From the NCBI GenBank assembly GCA_003162635.1, contig PMNE01000043.1:38192-91691 (forward strand): a DNA stretch of 53,500 bases, written 5' to 3'. Below are positions 7,189 through 16,072 of the stretch, in pieces. Source of the stretch: Ignavibacteriota bacterium. Its GTDB lineage: Bacteria; Bacteroidota; Ignavibacteria; UBA10030; UBA6906. The notes beneath the pieces were generated by a model, which saw nothing but the letters and a program-made list of their open reading frames with translations, searched no databases and was not told where the DNA came from. The position numbers and the translations under genes are program-made. How positions within the stretch are numbered: position 1 is the first letter of the stretch; every line of letters begins with the position of its first letter.

Positions 7189-9039
7189 ATGGCAGCAATA
7201 CCCGGCTTGGCCGCCCCCGGCGTGGGGCGCGATAGGTCAAAAATACCAGAGAGTGAGACGTGGAATCTGAAAGACCTCTATCCTGACCAGAGTGCCTGGC
7301 GGACTGCGAAAGAGGCATTTGTACCGAGACTTGATGCGATTGCGACCTTTCGGGGACGGCTTGCCGAAAGTCCTCAAGTGCTCCTCGCCTGCATGACACT
7401 TCTGAGCGATCTCTCCCAGGAATTCACCCGGCTGTACGTCTACGCGAGTCTCGCTTCCGACCTCGACACGCGGGATGCTTCCTGTCTGGCCATGGTGCAG
7501 GATATGGGGCAGATCGGGGTTGATTTCGGGGCACGGAGTGCCTTTGTGCAGCCTGAAGTGCTCCAAATCCCCCGGGGTGTCTTCGACGGCCTTTTCGCGG
7601 CGGAACCCGGCCTGGAGATCCACAGAATGACACTTGACGATATTGTCAGGAGGAAGGACCACACGGGGAGCGAACCCGAGGAGAAGATCATTGCCGATGC
7701 CGCTTTGATGGCGGACGGTCCCGACAACATCTATGGAATCTTCTCGAACGCCGAGTTCCCGTTTCCTACGGTAACGCTTGAGCAGGGAGAGCAGGTCCGC
7801 CTCGACAAGGCCGCGTTCAGTCTCTACCGCGCCGCCCCGAACCGAAGCGATCGGAGAAATGTTTTTGCCGCGTACTTCGGGGCGCTGCACGCCTACAGGA
7901 GGACATTCGGCACGCAACTGTACGCACAGGTGAAGAAGGATATGTTCTACATGAAGGCCCGGCATTATCCGTCGTGTCTCGCCGCGGCCCTTGACGGGAA
8001 CAATATCCCCGTCGAAGTATACCACAGTTTGGTGGCAAACGTGCGCGCCAGCCTCGGGACGTTTCACCGGTATCTCATGCTCCGCAGATCAGTACTGGGA
8101 ATTGATACACTGCACTACTATGACCTCTATGCCCCCCTCATCAAAGAGGTCGACCTCACATTCACATACGACCAGGCAAAGGAACATGTGCTTGCGTCGC
8201 TTCACCCGCTGGGGGAGGAGTACGTTGCAGTGGCGACTCGTGGCCTTGCGGAGCGCTGGGTCGACGTGTATCCGAACGAGGGGAAACGCTCCGGCGCCTA
8301 CTCGCAGGGAGGAGTCTACAGCGTTCATCCGTACATGCTCCTCAACTTTAACGGCAAGTACGACGACATGAGCACCCTTGCCCATGAACTCGGGCACACG
8401 ATGCACAGCCATCTTGCCAATGCGACGCAGCCGTATCCGACATCGCAGTATTCGATTTTTGTTGCAGAGGTTGCTTCCACCTTCAACGAGGCGCTCCTCC
8501 TCGACCACATGCTCAAGAGCATCGACGACGACAGCGTCCGTCTGGCCCTGCTCGGGAACTACCTTGACGGATTGAAGGCGACCGTTTTTCGGCAGACTCA
8601 GTTCGCAGAATATGAACTGCGGATCCACGAGATCGCAGAGCGCGGCGAATCGCTCACGGGCGACCTGTTGAGCACTCTCTATGGCCGGATCGCCGGGGAG
8701 TACTACGGTCAGGAGAAGGCAGTGTGCATTGTCGACGATGACATCGGGGTCGAGTGGGCAAGCGTCCCCCATTTCTATTACAACTTCTACGTCTACCAGT
8801 ATGCGACGTCATTCACGGCATCGGCGGCCCTCTCGGAGGAGGTTCTGGGTGGAGCTGCAGGGGCAAGGGAACGCTATCTCAATCTCCTGCGGGCCGGAGG
8901 CGCTGATTACCCAATGGCTCTCCTGCGGAAGGCGGGGATCGACATGACCACGCGGCATCCGTTCGACCTCACGATGCGGAAGATGAACAGAGTGATGGAT
9001 GAGATGGAGGCGATCCTCAAGAGGACGGGGCGCGCGTGA
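7189..9039 (+). CDS. pepF: Oligoendopeptidase F (M3B metallopeptidase)
   Basis: Cytoplasmic zinc peptidase that degrades short peptides. The protein is 616 residues, close to the family norm of about 600. The M3 zinc motif HELGH is at His399-Glu400-His403 in the segment STLAHELGHTMHSHLAN. The third ligand is expected in the segment FVAEVASTFNEALL, about 25 residues downstream. The helical N-terminal domain begins WNLKDLYPD, the usual PepF opening. I chose the ATG at 7189 because an AGGAG site precedes it and the predicted promoter lies between it and the earlier in-frame start at 7039. No signal peptide. It converges on the DHODH-like gene, and the two share the hairpin at 9100. Confidence 0.95.
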   Translation: MAAIPGLAAPGVGRDRSKIPESETWNLKDLYPDQSAWRTAKEAFVPRLDAIATFRGRLAESPQVLLACMTLLSDLSQEFTRLYVYASLASDLDTRDASCLAMVQDMGQIGVDFGARSAFVQPEVLQIPRGVFDGLFAAEPGLEIHRMTLDDIVRRKDHTGSEPEEKIIADAALMADGPDNIYGIFSNAEFPFPTVTLEQGEQVRLDKAAFSLYRAAPNRSDRRNVFAAYFGALHAYRRTFGTQLYAQVKKDMFYMKARHYPSCLAAALDGNNIPVEVYHSLVANVRASLGTFHRYLMLRRSVLGIDTLHYYDLYAPLIKEVDLTFTYDQAKEHVLASLHPLGEEYVAVATRGLAERWVDVYPNEGKRSGAYSQGGVYSVHPYMLLNFNGKYDDMSTLAHELGHTMHSHLANATQPYPTSQYSIFVAEVASTFNEALLLDHMLKSIDDDSVRLALLGNYLDGLKATVFRQTQFAEYELRIHEIAERGESLTGDLLSTLYGRIAGEYYGQEKAVCIVDDDIGVEWASVPHFYYNFYVYQYATSFTASAALSEEVLGGAAGARERYLNLLRAGGADYPMALLRKAGIDMTTRHPFDLTMRKMNRVMDEMEAILKRTGRA

Positions 9040-9099
9040 CGGAGGGATTTGCGGCCGGCCTGAGCGTCGCTGCGCCGTCATTCTCTGCAGGAAAAGAGA

Positions 9100-9129
9100 C
9101 AGGCCCGGCTCCTTACGGAACCGGGCCTG
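9100..9129. terminator. Shared terminator hairpin between convergent pepF and the DHODH-like gene
   Basis: CAGGCCCGG-(C)-TCC / GGA-(A)-CCGGGCCTG makes a 12-bp stem with one mismatch and a TTAC loop. On the minus strand it runs into TCTCTTTTCC, a fair U-rich tail; on the plus strand the tail is poor. It is most likely the terminator of the minus-strand unit and may also stop pepF. Confidence 0.7.
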
Positions 9130-9162
9130 CAGTGTCTTCGTACGCGCGATCGGACGGAGGTG

Positions 9163-10158
9163 CTACCGATAGCTGTTCAGCGCCTTCATGTAGTTCGCCC
9201 GCTCGAAGGCAGCGGGATCGGCGATCGATTTCTGGCTCATGCTCCCCTTCATCTGCTTTACCGAAGTGTACTCGTGCTCGACCATCCATTGATCAAGCTC
9301 CGCCAACACTTCCTTGATCCGTCCGGGCCCGTTCTTTAGCAGCTCGGAACACATCATGGTGACATCGGCCCCGGCCATGAGCATCTTCAGCACATCCCGG
9401 GTCGTGTGGATGCCGCTGGTGGCGGCAAGGTTTGCCTTGATCCGTCCGTGAAGGATCGCGATCCAGCGTAACGGCAGGCGCAGTGCCTGCGGCGTGCTCA
9501 AGATGACATTCGGGGTGACTTCCAGCAATTCCAGGTCGATATCCGGCTGGTAAAAGCGGTTGAACAGGACGAGGCCGTCCACGCCGGCTGCATCAAGACG
9601 GTGTGCCATGCCCGCCATGGAGCTGAAGAAGGGACTCAGCTTCATGGCAACCGGGATCTTGACGGCTTGCTTGACAGCCCGGAGGACGTCAAGATACCGC
9701 TCCTCAACGTCCGATCCTGCGAGCTTTGGATCGGTCGGAATGTAGTACACATTCAGCTCTATTGCGTCGGCGCCGGCTTCCTCGATCTTCGCGGCAAACC
9801 GGACCCACCCGCCGGTCGAAATCCCGTTGAGGCTTCCGATGACCGGAATTCCGAGAGACTGCTTCGCCTTGTGGAGCAGTTCCACGTATTCCTCCGGACC
9901 GAGGTTATAATCGTCGGACTCGGGGAAGTAGGTGAGTGCCTCGGCGAAGCTCTCGGTGCCGTAGGAAAGATAGTGTTCGAGCTCGGCTGATTCATGCTCG
10001 ATCTGCTCTTCGAAGAGGGAATACATGACAATTGCCGCCGCGCCGCTGTCTTCCAACCGCTTTATCCCGTCCAGCGAATGCGACAAAGGACTTGCCGATG
10101 GAACGATCGGGTTTTTCAGTGAAAGCCCGAGATATGTCGTGGAGAGATCCATACTCAT
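9163..10158 (-). CDS. Dihydroorotate dehydrogenase-like protein
   Basis: A 331-residue flavin-dependent TIM-barrel protein of the PyrD family. It opens with [20 protein letters not shown], has the conserved IGSLNG strand and KLSPFF (catalytic lysine region), and ends in a Gly-rich phosphate-binding region ([22 protein letters not shown]). Family members of this class often sit next to pyruvate:ferredoxin oxidoreductase, as here: nifJ ends 55 nt upstream on the same strand. No PyrK-type partner is adjacent, so true dihydroorotate oxidation is not established and another substrate is possible. The start ATG at 10158 or the one at 10152 (two residues shorter) are both acceptable. Confidence 0.88.
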   Translation of the reverse strand: MSMDLSTTYLGLSLKNPIVPSASPLSHSLDGIKRLEDSGAAAIVMYSLFEEQIEHESAELEHYLSYGTESFAEALTYFPESDDYNLGPEEYVELLHKAKQSLGIPVIGSLNGISTGGWVRFAAKIEEAGADAIELNVYYIPTDPKLAGSDVEERYLDVLRAVKQAVKIPVAMKLSPFFSSMAGMAHRLDAAGVDGLVLFNRFYQPDIDLELLEVTPNVILSTPQALRLPLRWIAILHGRIKANLAATSGIHTTRDVLKMLMAGADVTMMCSELLKNGPGRIKEVLAELDQWMVEHEYTSVKQMKGSMSQKSIADPAAFERANYMKALNSYR

Positions 10159-10213
10159 AGTTCCGTCCGTCTGTTCTTCATGGTGATGGTTTCGTCAAAG
10201 GCGTGCGCCCTTC

Positions 10214-13200
10214 TCAATCCTTTCCTGCTTCCTGAGCCATTGCCTCATACTTCGCAACCCGCCGCTTGGCATCCCCCTCTGCAAGAGCCATCAGGTCCTT
10301 CGCCGCCTCCGGGTTGCTCTTCGTGAGCATCTTGTATCGCGTTTCCATGTATGCGTAGTCCTCGAAGCTGATCTTCGGCGGCTTCGAGTCGAGCTTAAAC
10401 GGATTCTTTCCCTCCTTTGCCAGCAACGGGTTGTAACGGTAGAGCGGCCAGTGACCGCTTTCCACCGCCATTCGCTGGTTGTTCATTCCCTTTGCCATGT
10501 CGATCCCGTGCGCGATGCAGTGGGAGTATGCGATGATCAAGGACGGACCGTCGTACGCTTCCGCTTCGACGAAGGCGCGGATGGACTGCATGTCGCTGCT
10601 TCCCATCGCTACGGCCGCCACATAGACGTATCCGTAGTTGATGGCCATCATGCCGAGATCCTTCTTCGCGATTGGTTTTCCGCCGGCGGCGAATTTCGCC
10701 ACCGCGGAGCGGGGAGTCGATTTCGACATCTGTCCGCCGGTATTCGAGTAGACCTCCGTGTCGAGGACCAGAACGTTCACATTGCGTCCCGACGCGAGCA
10801 CATGGTCGAGCCCGCCGTAGCCGATGTCATATGCCCAGCCGTCACCTCCCATGATCCAGACGCTCTTTTTCACCAGCATGTCTGCGAGACTCATCAGACT
10901 CTTCGCCTCGGGCGACGGGGTGGCGGCGAGTTTCTGTTTGAGGGCGGCCACGCGTTCGCGCTGTTCGTAGATGCCCGCTTCTGTCGACTGATCGGCGTTC
11001 AGGAGCCCCTGTGTCAGCTGGTCGCCAATCTGCGATGCGAGCGACTGGACGAGCTCCCGCGCCATCTGGTTGTGCTTGTCAATGGTGAGCCGCATGCCGA
11101 GTCCGAATTCCGCATTGTCTTCAAACAGCGAATTCGACCACGCCGGTCCGCGCCCTTCCTTGTTCTGCGCCCAGGGAGTCGTCGGCAGGTTTCCGCCATA
11201 GATCGAGGTGCACCCTGTGGCGTTGGCGATGACCATCCGGTCTCCGAAGAGCTGCGACGCGAGCTTGATGTAAGGGGTCTCGCCGCATCCCGAGCAGGCG
11301 CCGCTGAATTCGAAGAGCGGCTGGAGGAACTGTGAGCCCTTCACCGTATCGACTTTCACCGTCCGGCGGTCCGTCTCGGGGAGAGCGAGGAAGAACTCGA
11401 AGTTTTCCTTCTCCTGCTCACGCAGAGGCGGCTGCGGCATCATGTTGATTGCCTTCAGCCTTGTCTCCGACTTGTTTTTTGCGGGGCAGAATTCGACGCA
11501 CAAACCGCAGCCTGTGCAATCTTCCGGGGCGACCTGCACCGAATACTTCACTCCCTTGTACTCAGGCCCCTTGTAGTCCATCGACTTGAAGGTCGAAGGG
11601 GCGCCGCTGAGTGCGGCGGGGTCGAATACCTTTACGCGGATGGACGCGTGCGGGCAAACGAGTGCGCATTTGTTGCACTGGATGCAGACCGTCGTATCCC
11701 ACACGGGAATTTCCAGCGCGATGTTCCGTTTCTCCCACTGCGCGGTGGCGGTCGGATATGTGCCGTCGACAGGCATAGCGCTGACGGGAAGATCGTCGCC
11801 AAAACCCGCCATAATCGGAGCGGTCACCTTCTGCACAAATGCGGGGGCCTTCGCCGACACCACGGGGGGCATTTCAATCGTGCTCGTGACCTTTGACGGC
11901 ACCTTCACTTCAAAGAGGTTGGCAAGCGTTTGGTCGACGGCCGCATAATTCTGCTGGACGATCGTGTCCCCCTTCTTCCCGTACGTCTTTTTGATCGATT
12001 TCTTGATTGCTTCGATCGCCTCGTCACGGGGCAGAACGCCGCTGATGGCAAAGAAGCAGGTCTGCATGATCGTGTTCACGCGCGAACCCATGCCGGTCGC
12101 CTGCGCCACCTTGTATCCGTCGATCACATAAAACTTGATCTTCTTGTCGATGATCTCCTGCTGCGCATGCCGCGGGAGCTTGTCCCACACTTCGTTCTGA
12201 TCGTAGAGACTGTTCAACAGGAACGTTGCTCCGGGCACGGCGGCCTTCAGGACATCGTAGCGCTCGAGGAACATCCACTGGTGGCACGCCACGAAATTGG
12301 CCGCGCTGACCAGGTACGTCGAATGAATCGGTCGCGGCCCGAACCGCAGGTGTGACGTCGTCGTGGACCCCGACTTCTTGGAGTCGTAGACGAAATAGCC
12401 CTGGGCGTAGTTCTCCGTGTCCTCGCCGATGATCTTGATCGAATTCTTGTTGGCTCCGACGGTGCCGTCTGCGCCCAGGCCGAAGAACAGGGCCCGGACG
12501 ACGTCGTTCGATTCGGTGGTGAACGTGTGATCGACAACGAGACTCGTATGACTGACATCGTCGGTAATGCCGACGGTGTAATGATTCTTTGGTGTTTCTT
12601 TTTTCAGCTCGTCGAAAACCGCCTTCACCATTGCAGGGGTGAATTCCTTGGACGAGAGTCCATACCGGCCGCCGACAACGGTCGGGCAGGAGGAAAACGG
12701 CGCAGTATGCGAGGCAAGGGTCTCAACGATCGCCGTGAGAACGTCCTGATACAGAGGTTCGCCTGCACCGCCCGGCTCCTTGACCCGGTCGAGTACTGCG
12801 ATCTTCTTGACGCTCGGCGGAAGAGCATTGATGAAGTGGTTGACGGCAAATGGACGGAAGAGGCGAACTTTCAGCAGGCCGATATTCTCCCCCTTTGCAT
12901 TCAGGTATTCCACGGTCTCCTGAGCGGCTTCGGCGCCGGAGCCCATGATGATGAGAACGCGGTCGGCGGTCGGCGAACCGACATACTCAAACAATTTGTA
13001 GTGCCGTCCCGTCAGCGCCGCGAATTTGTCCATCTGTTTCTGGACGATGTCGGGACAGGCGGAATAGAAGGGGTTGACGGTCTCACGTCCCTGAAAGTAC
13101 ACGTCGGGGTTCTGCGCGGAACCGCGCAGGACCGGATGATCGGGCGAGAGTGCGCGCCTGCGGTGCGCCTGCACCAGCTCGTCGTCGATCATGGCCCGCA

Positions 13201-13774
13201 TATCCTCGTCGGTGAGCTGCTCGATCTTCATGACTTCATGAGAGGTTCGGAACCCGTCGAAGAAATGGATGAAAGGGACCCGAGCTTCGAGCGTGGATGC
13301 CTGTGCGATGAGAGCATTATCCATAATCTCTTGAACAGAGTTCGACGCGAGCATTGCGAACCCTGTGGACCGGGTAGCCATGACGTCGCTGTGGTCGCCG
13401 AAGATGGAGAGTGCCTGGGCGGCAAGGGCCCGGGCGGAAACATGGAACACGGTGGATGTCAGCTCGCCGGCGATCTTGAACATATTCGGGATCATCAGCA
13501 GGAGACCCTGCGAAGCCGTGAAGGTGGTCGAGAGCGCTCCGGCCTGCAGCGCACCATGCACCGCTCCGGCCGCTCCCCCTTCGCTCTGCATCTCGGTGAC
13601 CGACGGGACTGTCCCCCAGAGGTTTTTTCTCCCCTGAGCAGACCACTCATCGGCCCATTCCCCCATGTTCGAGGAGGGGGTGATGGGGTAAATTGCGATG
13701 ACTTCACTCAGTTTGTGAGCAACATACGCGGCGGCTTCGTTGCCGTCGATCGTGACCATTTTCCTTTTCATCAT
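10214..13774 (-). CDS. nifJ: Pyruvate:ferredoxin (flavodoxin) oxidoreductase, single-chain
   Basis: This enzyme oxidatively decarboxylates pyruvate to acetyl-CoA with reduction of ferredoxin, or runs in reverse. It is an oxygen-sensitive enzyme of anaerobic metabolism. The chain is 1186 residues, the usual length of the fused homodimeric form. In order: pyrimidine-binding domain (IAIYPITPSSNMGEWADEW), gamma domain, and a 2x[4Fe-4S] ferredoxin domain with CIQCNKCALVCP near 695 and CTGCGLCVEFCP near 750. Then come CSGCGETPY near 825, which ligates the proximal cluster, and the TPP site GDGWAYDIGYGGLDH near 975 with SNTGGQMSKSTPRSA. All cluster cysteines are present. The start MMKRK has GGCGAAG upstream. 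It is probably cotranscribed with the DHODH-like gene. Confidence 0.97.
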   Translation of the reverse strand: MMKRKMVTIDGNEAAAYVAHKLSEVIAIYPITPSSNMGEWADEWSAQGRKNLWGTVPSVTEMQSEGGAAGAVHGALQAGALSTTFTASQGLLLMIPNMFKIAGELTSTVFHVSARALAAQALSIFGDHSDVMATRSTGFAMLASNSVQEIMDNALIAQASTLEARVPFIHFFDGFRTSHEVMKIEQLTDEDMRAMIDDELVQAHRRRALSPDHPVLRGSAQNPDVYFQGRETVNPFYSACPDIVQKQMDKFAALTGRHYKLFEYVGSPTADRVLIIMGSGAEAAQETVEYLNAKGENIGLLKVRLFRPFAVNHFINALPPSVKKIAVLDRVKEPGGAGEPLYQDVLTAIVETLASHTAPFSSCPTVVGGRYGLSSKEFTPAMVKAVFDELKKETPKNHYTVGITDDVSHTSLVVDHTFTTESNDVVRALFFGLGADGTVGANKNSIKIIGEDTENYAQGYFVYDSKKSGSTTTSHLRFGPRPIHSTYLVSAANFVACHQWMFLERYDVLKAAVPGATFLLNSLYDQNEVWDKLPRHAQQEIIDKKIKFYVIDGYKVAQATGMGSRVNTIMQTCFFAISGVLPRDEAIEAIKKSIKKTYGKKGDTIVQQNYAAVDQTLANLFEVKVPSKVTSTIEMPPVVSAKAPAFVQKVTAPIMAGFGDDLPVSAMPVDGTYPTATAQWEKRNIALEIPVWDTTVCIQCNKCALVCPHASIRVKVFDPAALSGAPSTFKSMDYKGPEYKGVKYSVQVAPEDCTGCGLCVEFCPAKNKSETRLKAINMMPQPPLREQEKENFEFFLALPETDRRTVKVDTVKGSQFLQPLFEFSGACSGCGETPYIKLASQLFGDRMVIANATGCTSIYGGNLPTTPWAQNKEGRGPAWSNSLFEDNAEFGLGMRLTIDKHNQMARELVQSLASQIGDQLTQGLLNADQSTEAGIYEQRERVAALKQKLAATPSPEAKSLMSLADMLVKKSVWIMGGDGWAYDIGYGGLDHVLASGRNVNVLVLDTEVYSNTGGQMSKSTPRSAVAKFAAGGKPIAKKDLGMMAINYGYVYVAAVAMGSSDMQSIRAFVEAEAYDGPSLIIAYSHCIAHGIDMAKGMNNQRMAVESGHWPLYRYNPLLAKEGKNPFKLDSKPPKISFEDYAYMETRYKMLTKSNPEAAKDLMALAEGDAKRRVAKYEAMAQEAGKD

Positions 13775-13784
13775 CTTCGCCTTG

Positions 13785-13790
13785 ATTATA
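13785..13790 (-). promoter_or_regulatory. Candidate -10 element of nifJ
   Basis: TATAAT on the minus strand lies 10 nt before the nifJ ATG, with no convincing -35 at 16-18 nt. If it is used, the mRNA leader would be only about 4 nt. The rest of the 13775-13952 gap holds a seven-T run just after the aguA stop but no clear stem. Confidence 0.3.
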
Positions 13791-13952
13791 GAGGTATACG
13801 GAGGTCGTGAGCAGTACTTTTCTCTCTTCTGCCCGCCATTACGTCCAATTTCATGCCATGCACTATGTGCGAAAATGGTCCCAAATCGCGGATTTCCGCT
13901 CCCAGGATTCCAAGAATTGAGAAAGCGAATGATGAAGTGGGAAAAAAAGAGT

Positions 13953-15035
13953 TCAGGGCTGGCTCAGGGGTTGCTGCTGGGTCATGCAGTGGAGGGTTCC
14001 AAGCCCCCACAGGAGATCGACCGCGTGGATCCCGATGACCGGACGGTCGGGGATGAGGTCGGCAAGCGTGCCGAGGGCGACCCGGTCCTTGGGATCGTTA
14101 AACGTTGGGACGATGACAGCAGCGTTGGCAATGTAGAAGTTCGCGTAGCTTGCCGGAAGTCTCATGCCGTTGAAGATCAGGGGGGAGGGGAGCGGGAGGA
14201 GTATCACCTCGGGCTTCATTCCATCCTCTAATCTCATTTCCTGCATGCGTTCCTTGTTCTCCTGCAACGGGCGATAGTTGGGGTCAGCCGGGTTCTTCTC
14301 TTCGCACAGCACGATCGTCGTAGGATTGACGAACCGGGCAAGGTCGTCCACATGTCCGTGCGTGTCGTCGCCGGCGATTCCCTTGCCGAGCCAGAAGACG
14401 TTCGTGACCCCCAACGCATCGTGCAGCGCCTTCTGATATCCCCGGCGATCCAGGCCCGGGTTGCGGACCTGGATTGCGTTATCGAGCAGGCACTCCTCGG
14501 TTGTCAGGAGAGTGCCGCGCCCGTTGACATCAATCGCACCGCCTTCCAGGACGAAAGGCATGGTGCCCGCAAGCGGTTGGTGAATGGGAATATGAAGTTT
14601 GCGCGCGACGCGCGCCGGAATAAGGCGATCCTTCGTGTGGTTGAGGTACTTCGCCCAACCGGTGAACCGGAAATTGTTGATCGCCACTTCCGGGTGCGGG
14701 TTCTCACGGCGGACGAACATCGGGCCAAAATCGCGGGTCCATCCGCGATCTGTCGGGAAGGTAAAGAATCGAACATTGCCGGACGGGACTCCAACGCGTT
14801 GGAGGACGCGCCGGGCGGACCGCTGGTGGGCGGCGGAATCCACAATGATTCTGACCTGCTCGCCGCCGGAAATTTTCCTGACGATCTCTCCGTACACCCA
14901 GGGAATCGGGGCGAACTTGCCGGGCCAGTCTGTCGTGTTGTGCGGCCAGCCGAGCCAGGTGGCGTCATGCCGTTCCCATTCGGCCGGCATGCGATAGCCA
15001 AGGGATGCAGGTGTCTGCGGGGAAGGGGCTACGAT
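13953..15035 (-). CDS. aguA: Agmatine deiminase (agmatine iminohydrolase)
   Basis: Converts agmatine to N-carbamoylputrescine plus ammonia, the second step of the arginine-decarboxylase route to putrescine. Conserved features seen: YRMPAEWERH, TWLGWPHN, the substrate site TDRGWTRDFGPMFV, FVLEGGAIDVNG, DDTHGHVDDLARFV, and the catalytic Cys in GTLHCMTQQQP. The start is problematic. The only standard codon near the N-terminus is the ATG at 14990 (345 aa), which cuts into the conserved TPASLGYRMPAEW and has no ribosome site. An in-frame ATC at 15035 gives 360 aa, keeps the conserved opening and has GGGAG 6 nt upstream; I give that longer form. The gene overlaps or abuts the end of aguB, so translation is coupled. 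If only ATG is accepted, use 13953-14990. Confidence 0.9.
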   Translation of the reverse strand: MVAPSPQTPASLGYRMPAEWERHDATWLGWPHNTTDWPGKFAPIPWVYGEIVRKISGGEQVRIIVDSAAHQRSARRVLQRVGVPSGNVRFFTFPTDRGWTRDFGPMFVRRENPHPEVAINNFRFTGWAKYLNHTKDRLIPARVARKLHIPIHQPLAGTMPFVLEGGAIDVNGRGTLLTTEECLLDNAIQVRNPGLDRRGYQKALHDALGVTNVFWLGKGIAGDDTHGHVDDLARFVNPTTIVLCEEKNPADPNYRPLQENKERMQEMRLEDGMKPEVILLPLPSPLIFNGMRLPASYANFYIANAAVIVPTFNDPKDRVALGTLADLIPDRPVIGIHAVDLLWGLGTLHCMTQQQPLSQP

Positions 15036-15949
15036 TGTCGGCTCCCGGGTTCGTCGTCGAGGAACCTGCGCATGATGCCGCCGTACGCGTCGATCCGCCG
15101 GTCGCGAAGAAACGGCCAATTGCGCCTGACGTCCTCGATGTGTGCGCTCTCCATCTCGGCCAGCAGGATCTCTTCTTTGTCGGGGGACGCTTCCGCGAGA
15201 ATCACTCCCTGCGGGTCGGCGATAAACGAAGAGCCCCAGAACTCTATCCCCGGGGCGTTTGCTTGCGGGACTTCGTGCCCGATTCTGTTCACCGCGGCGA
15301 CATAGACGCCGTTGGCGATGGCATGTCCGCGCTGGACCGTTTGCCACGCTTCCCGCTGCGTTGCGCCGTAGCGCGCCTTCTCATGCGGGTGCCATCCGAT
15401 TGCCGTTGGGTAGAACAGAACCTCTGCCCCCTGCAGGGCCGTCAGGCGCGCCGCTTCCGGATACCACTGGTCCCAGCAGATGAGCGTCCCGATCTTTCCC
15501 ACCGCAGTGGAGAATGCCCGAAACCCGAGATCGCCAGGGGTGAAGTAATACTTCTCATAATAGAACGGGTCGTCCGGAATGTGCATCTTCCGGTAGAGAC
15601 CGACAAGCGTCCCGTCAGCGTCGGCAACAGCGGCACTGTTATGGTACACGCCCGGCCCGCGCCGTTCGAACAACGGGATGATAAGTACCACACCGAGAGA
15701 TCGCGCCAGCGCTGCAAGCCGTTGCGACGTAGGACCGGGGATGGGTTCGGCGAGGTCGAACGAGGACGCTTCTTCGCTTTGACAGAAGTAGCGTGTCCGG
15801 AAGAGTTCGGGAAGGCAAACGACCTTCGCGCCGGCCTTTGCGGCGTCGGTGATAAGCGCGGCAGCATGATCGACATTGGCGGCGGGGTCGGCCCCCACGG
15901 CCATCTGAACAAGGCCGATCAGGTAACGTCGTGTTTCGATTGGAGGCAT
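15029..15949 (-). CDS. aguB: N-carbamoylputrescine amidase
   Basis: Nitrilase-superfamily enzyme that hydrolyses N-carbamoylputrescine to putrescine, CO2 and ammonia. It is the partner of the agmatine deiminase encoded just downstream. The catalytic triad is visible: Glu48 (CLPELF), Lys121 (YRKMHIPDD) and Cys158 (LICWDQWYPE). The length of 306 residues is close to the family norm. I chose the ATG at 15949, just before the conserved strand RRYLIGLVQMA. An in-frame start at 16243 would run antisense through the neighbouring gene and across the promoter. The promoter at 15986-16014 puts the transcript start about 30 nt upstream. Its last codons overlap the aguA start region. Confidence 0.94.
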   Translation of the reverse strand: MPPIETRRYLIGLVQMAVGADPAANVDHAAALITDAAKAGAKVVCLPELFRTRYFCQSEEASSFDLAEPIPGPTSQRLAALARSLGVVLIIPLFERRGPGVYHNSAAVADADGTLVGLYRKMHIPDDPFYYEKYYFTPGDLGFRAFSTAVGKIGTLICWDQWYPEAARLTALQGAEVLFYPTAIGWHPHEKARYGATQREAWQTVQRGHAIANGVYVAAVNRIGHEVPQANAPGIEFWGSSFIADPQGVILAEASPDKEEILLAEMESAHIEDVRRNWPFLRDRRIDAYGGIMRRFLDDEPGSRQS

Positions 15950-15985
15950 CGGTGGAGGCAAGGGGATAGTCGTTCGTGTGTGGAA

Positions 15986-16014
15986 AATATACGGCGCGCT
16001 CGCGAGAGATTCAA
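15986..16014 (-). promoter_or_regulatory. Sigma-70 promoter of aguB-aguA
   Basis: Minus strand: -35 TTGAAT (16014-16009), 17-nt spacer, -10 TATATT (15991-15986). Predicted start near 15979. It is back to back with the DUF2085 promoter, with 24 bp between the two -35 boxes. Confidence 0.7.
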
Positions 16015-16038
16015 GGCGCCACGTTTCATCGTGAATCC

Positions 16039-16067
16039 TTGATTCTCGTTGGATTTTCCGGTATGTT
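16039..16067 (+). promoter_or_regulatory. Sigma-70 promoter of the DUF2085 gene
   Basis: -35 TTGATT (16039-16044), 17-nt spacer, -10 TATGTT (16062-16067). The ATG at 16073 begins 5 nt after the -10, so transcription should begin at or next to its A, giving a leaderless mRNA. Confidence 0.55.
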
Positions 16068-16072
16068 CCCGC

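Noticed and set aside
12527-13810. 427-codon plus-strand open frame opposite nifJ
   Set aside because: Lies entirely across nifJ and its start; no recognisable fold or ribosome site. Long antisense frames are expected at this GC content.
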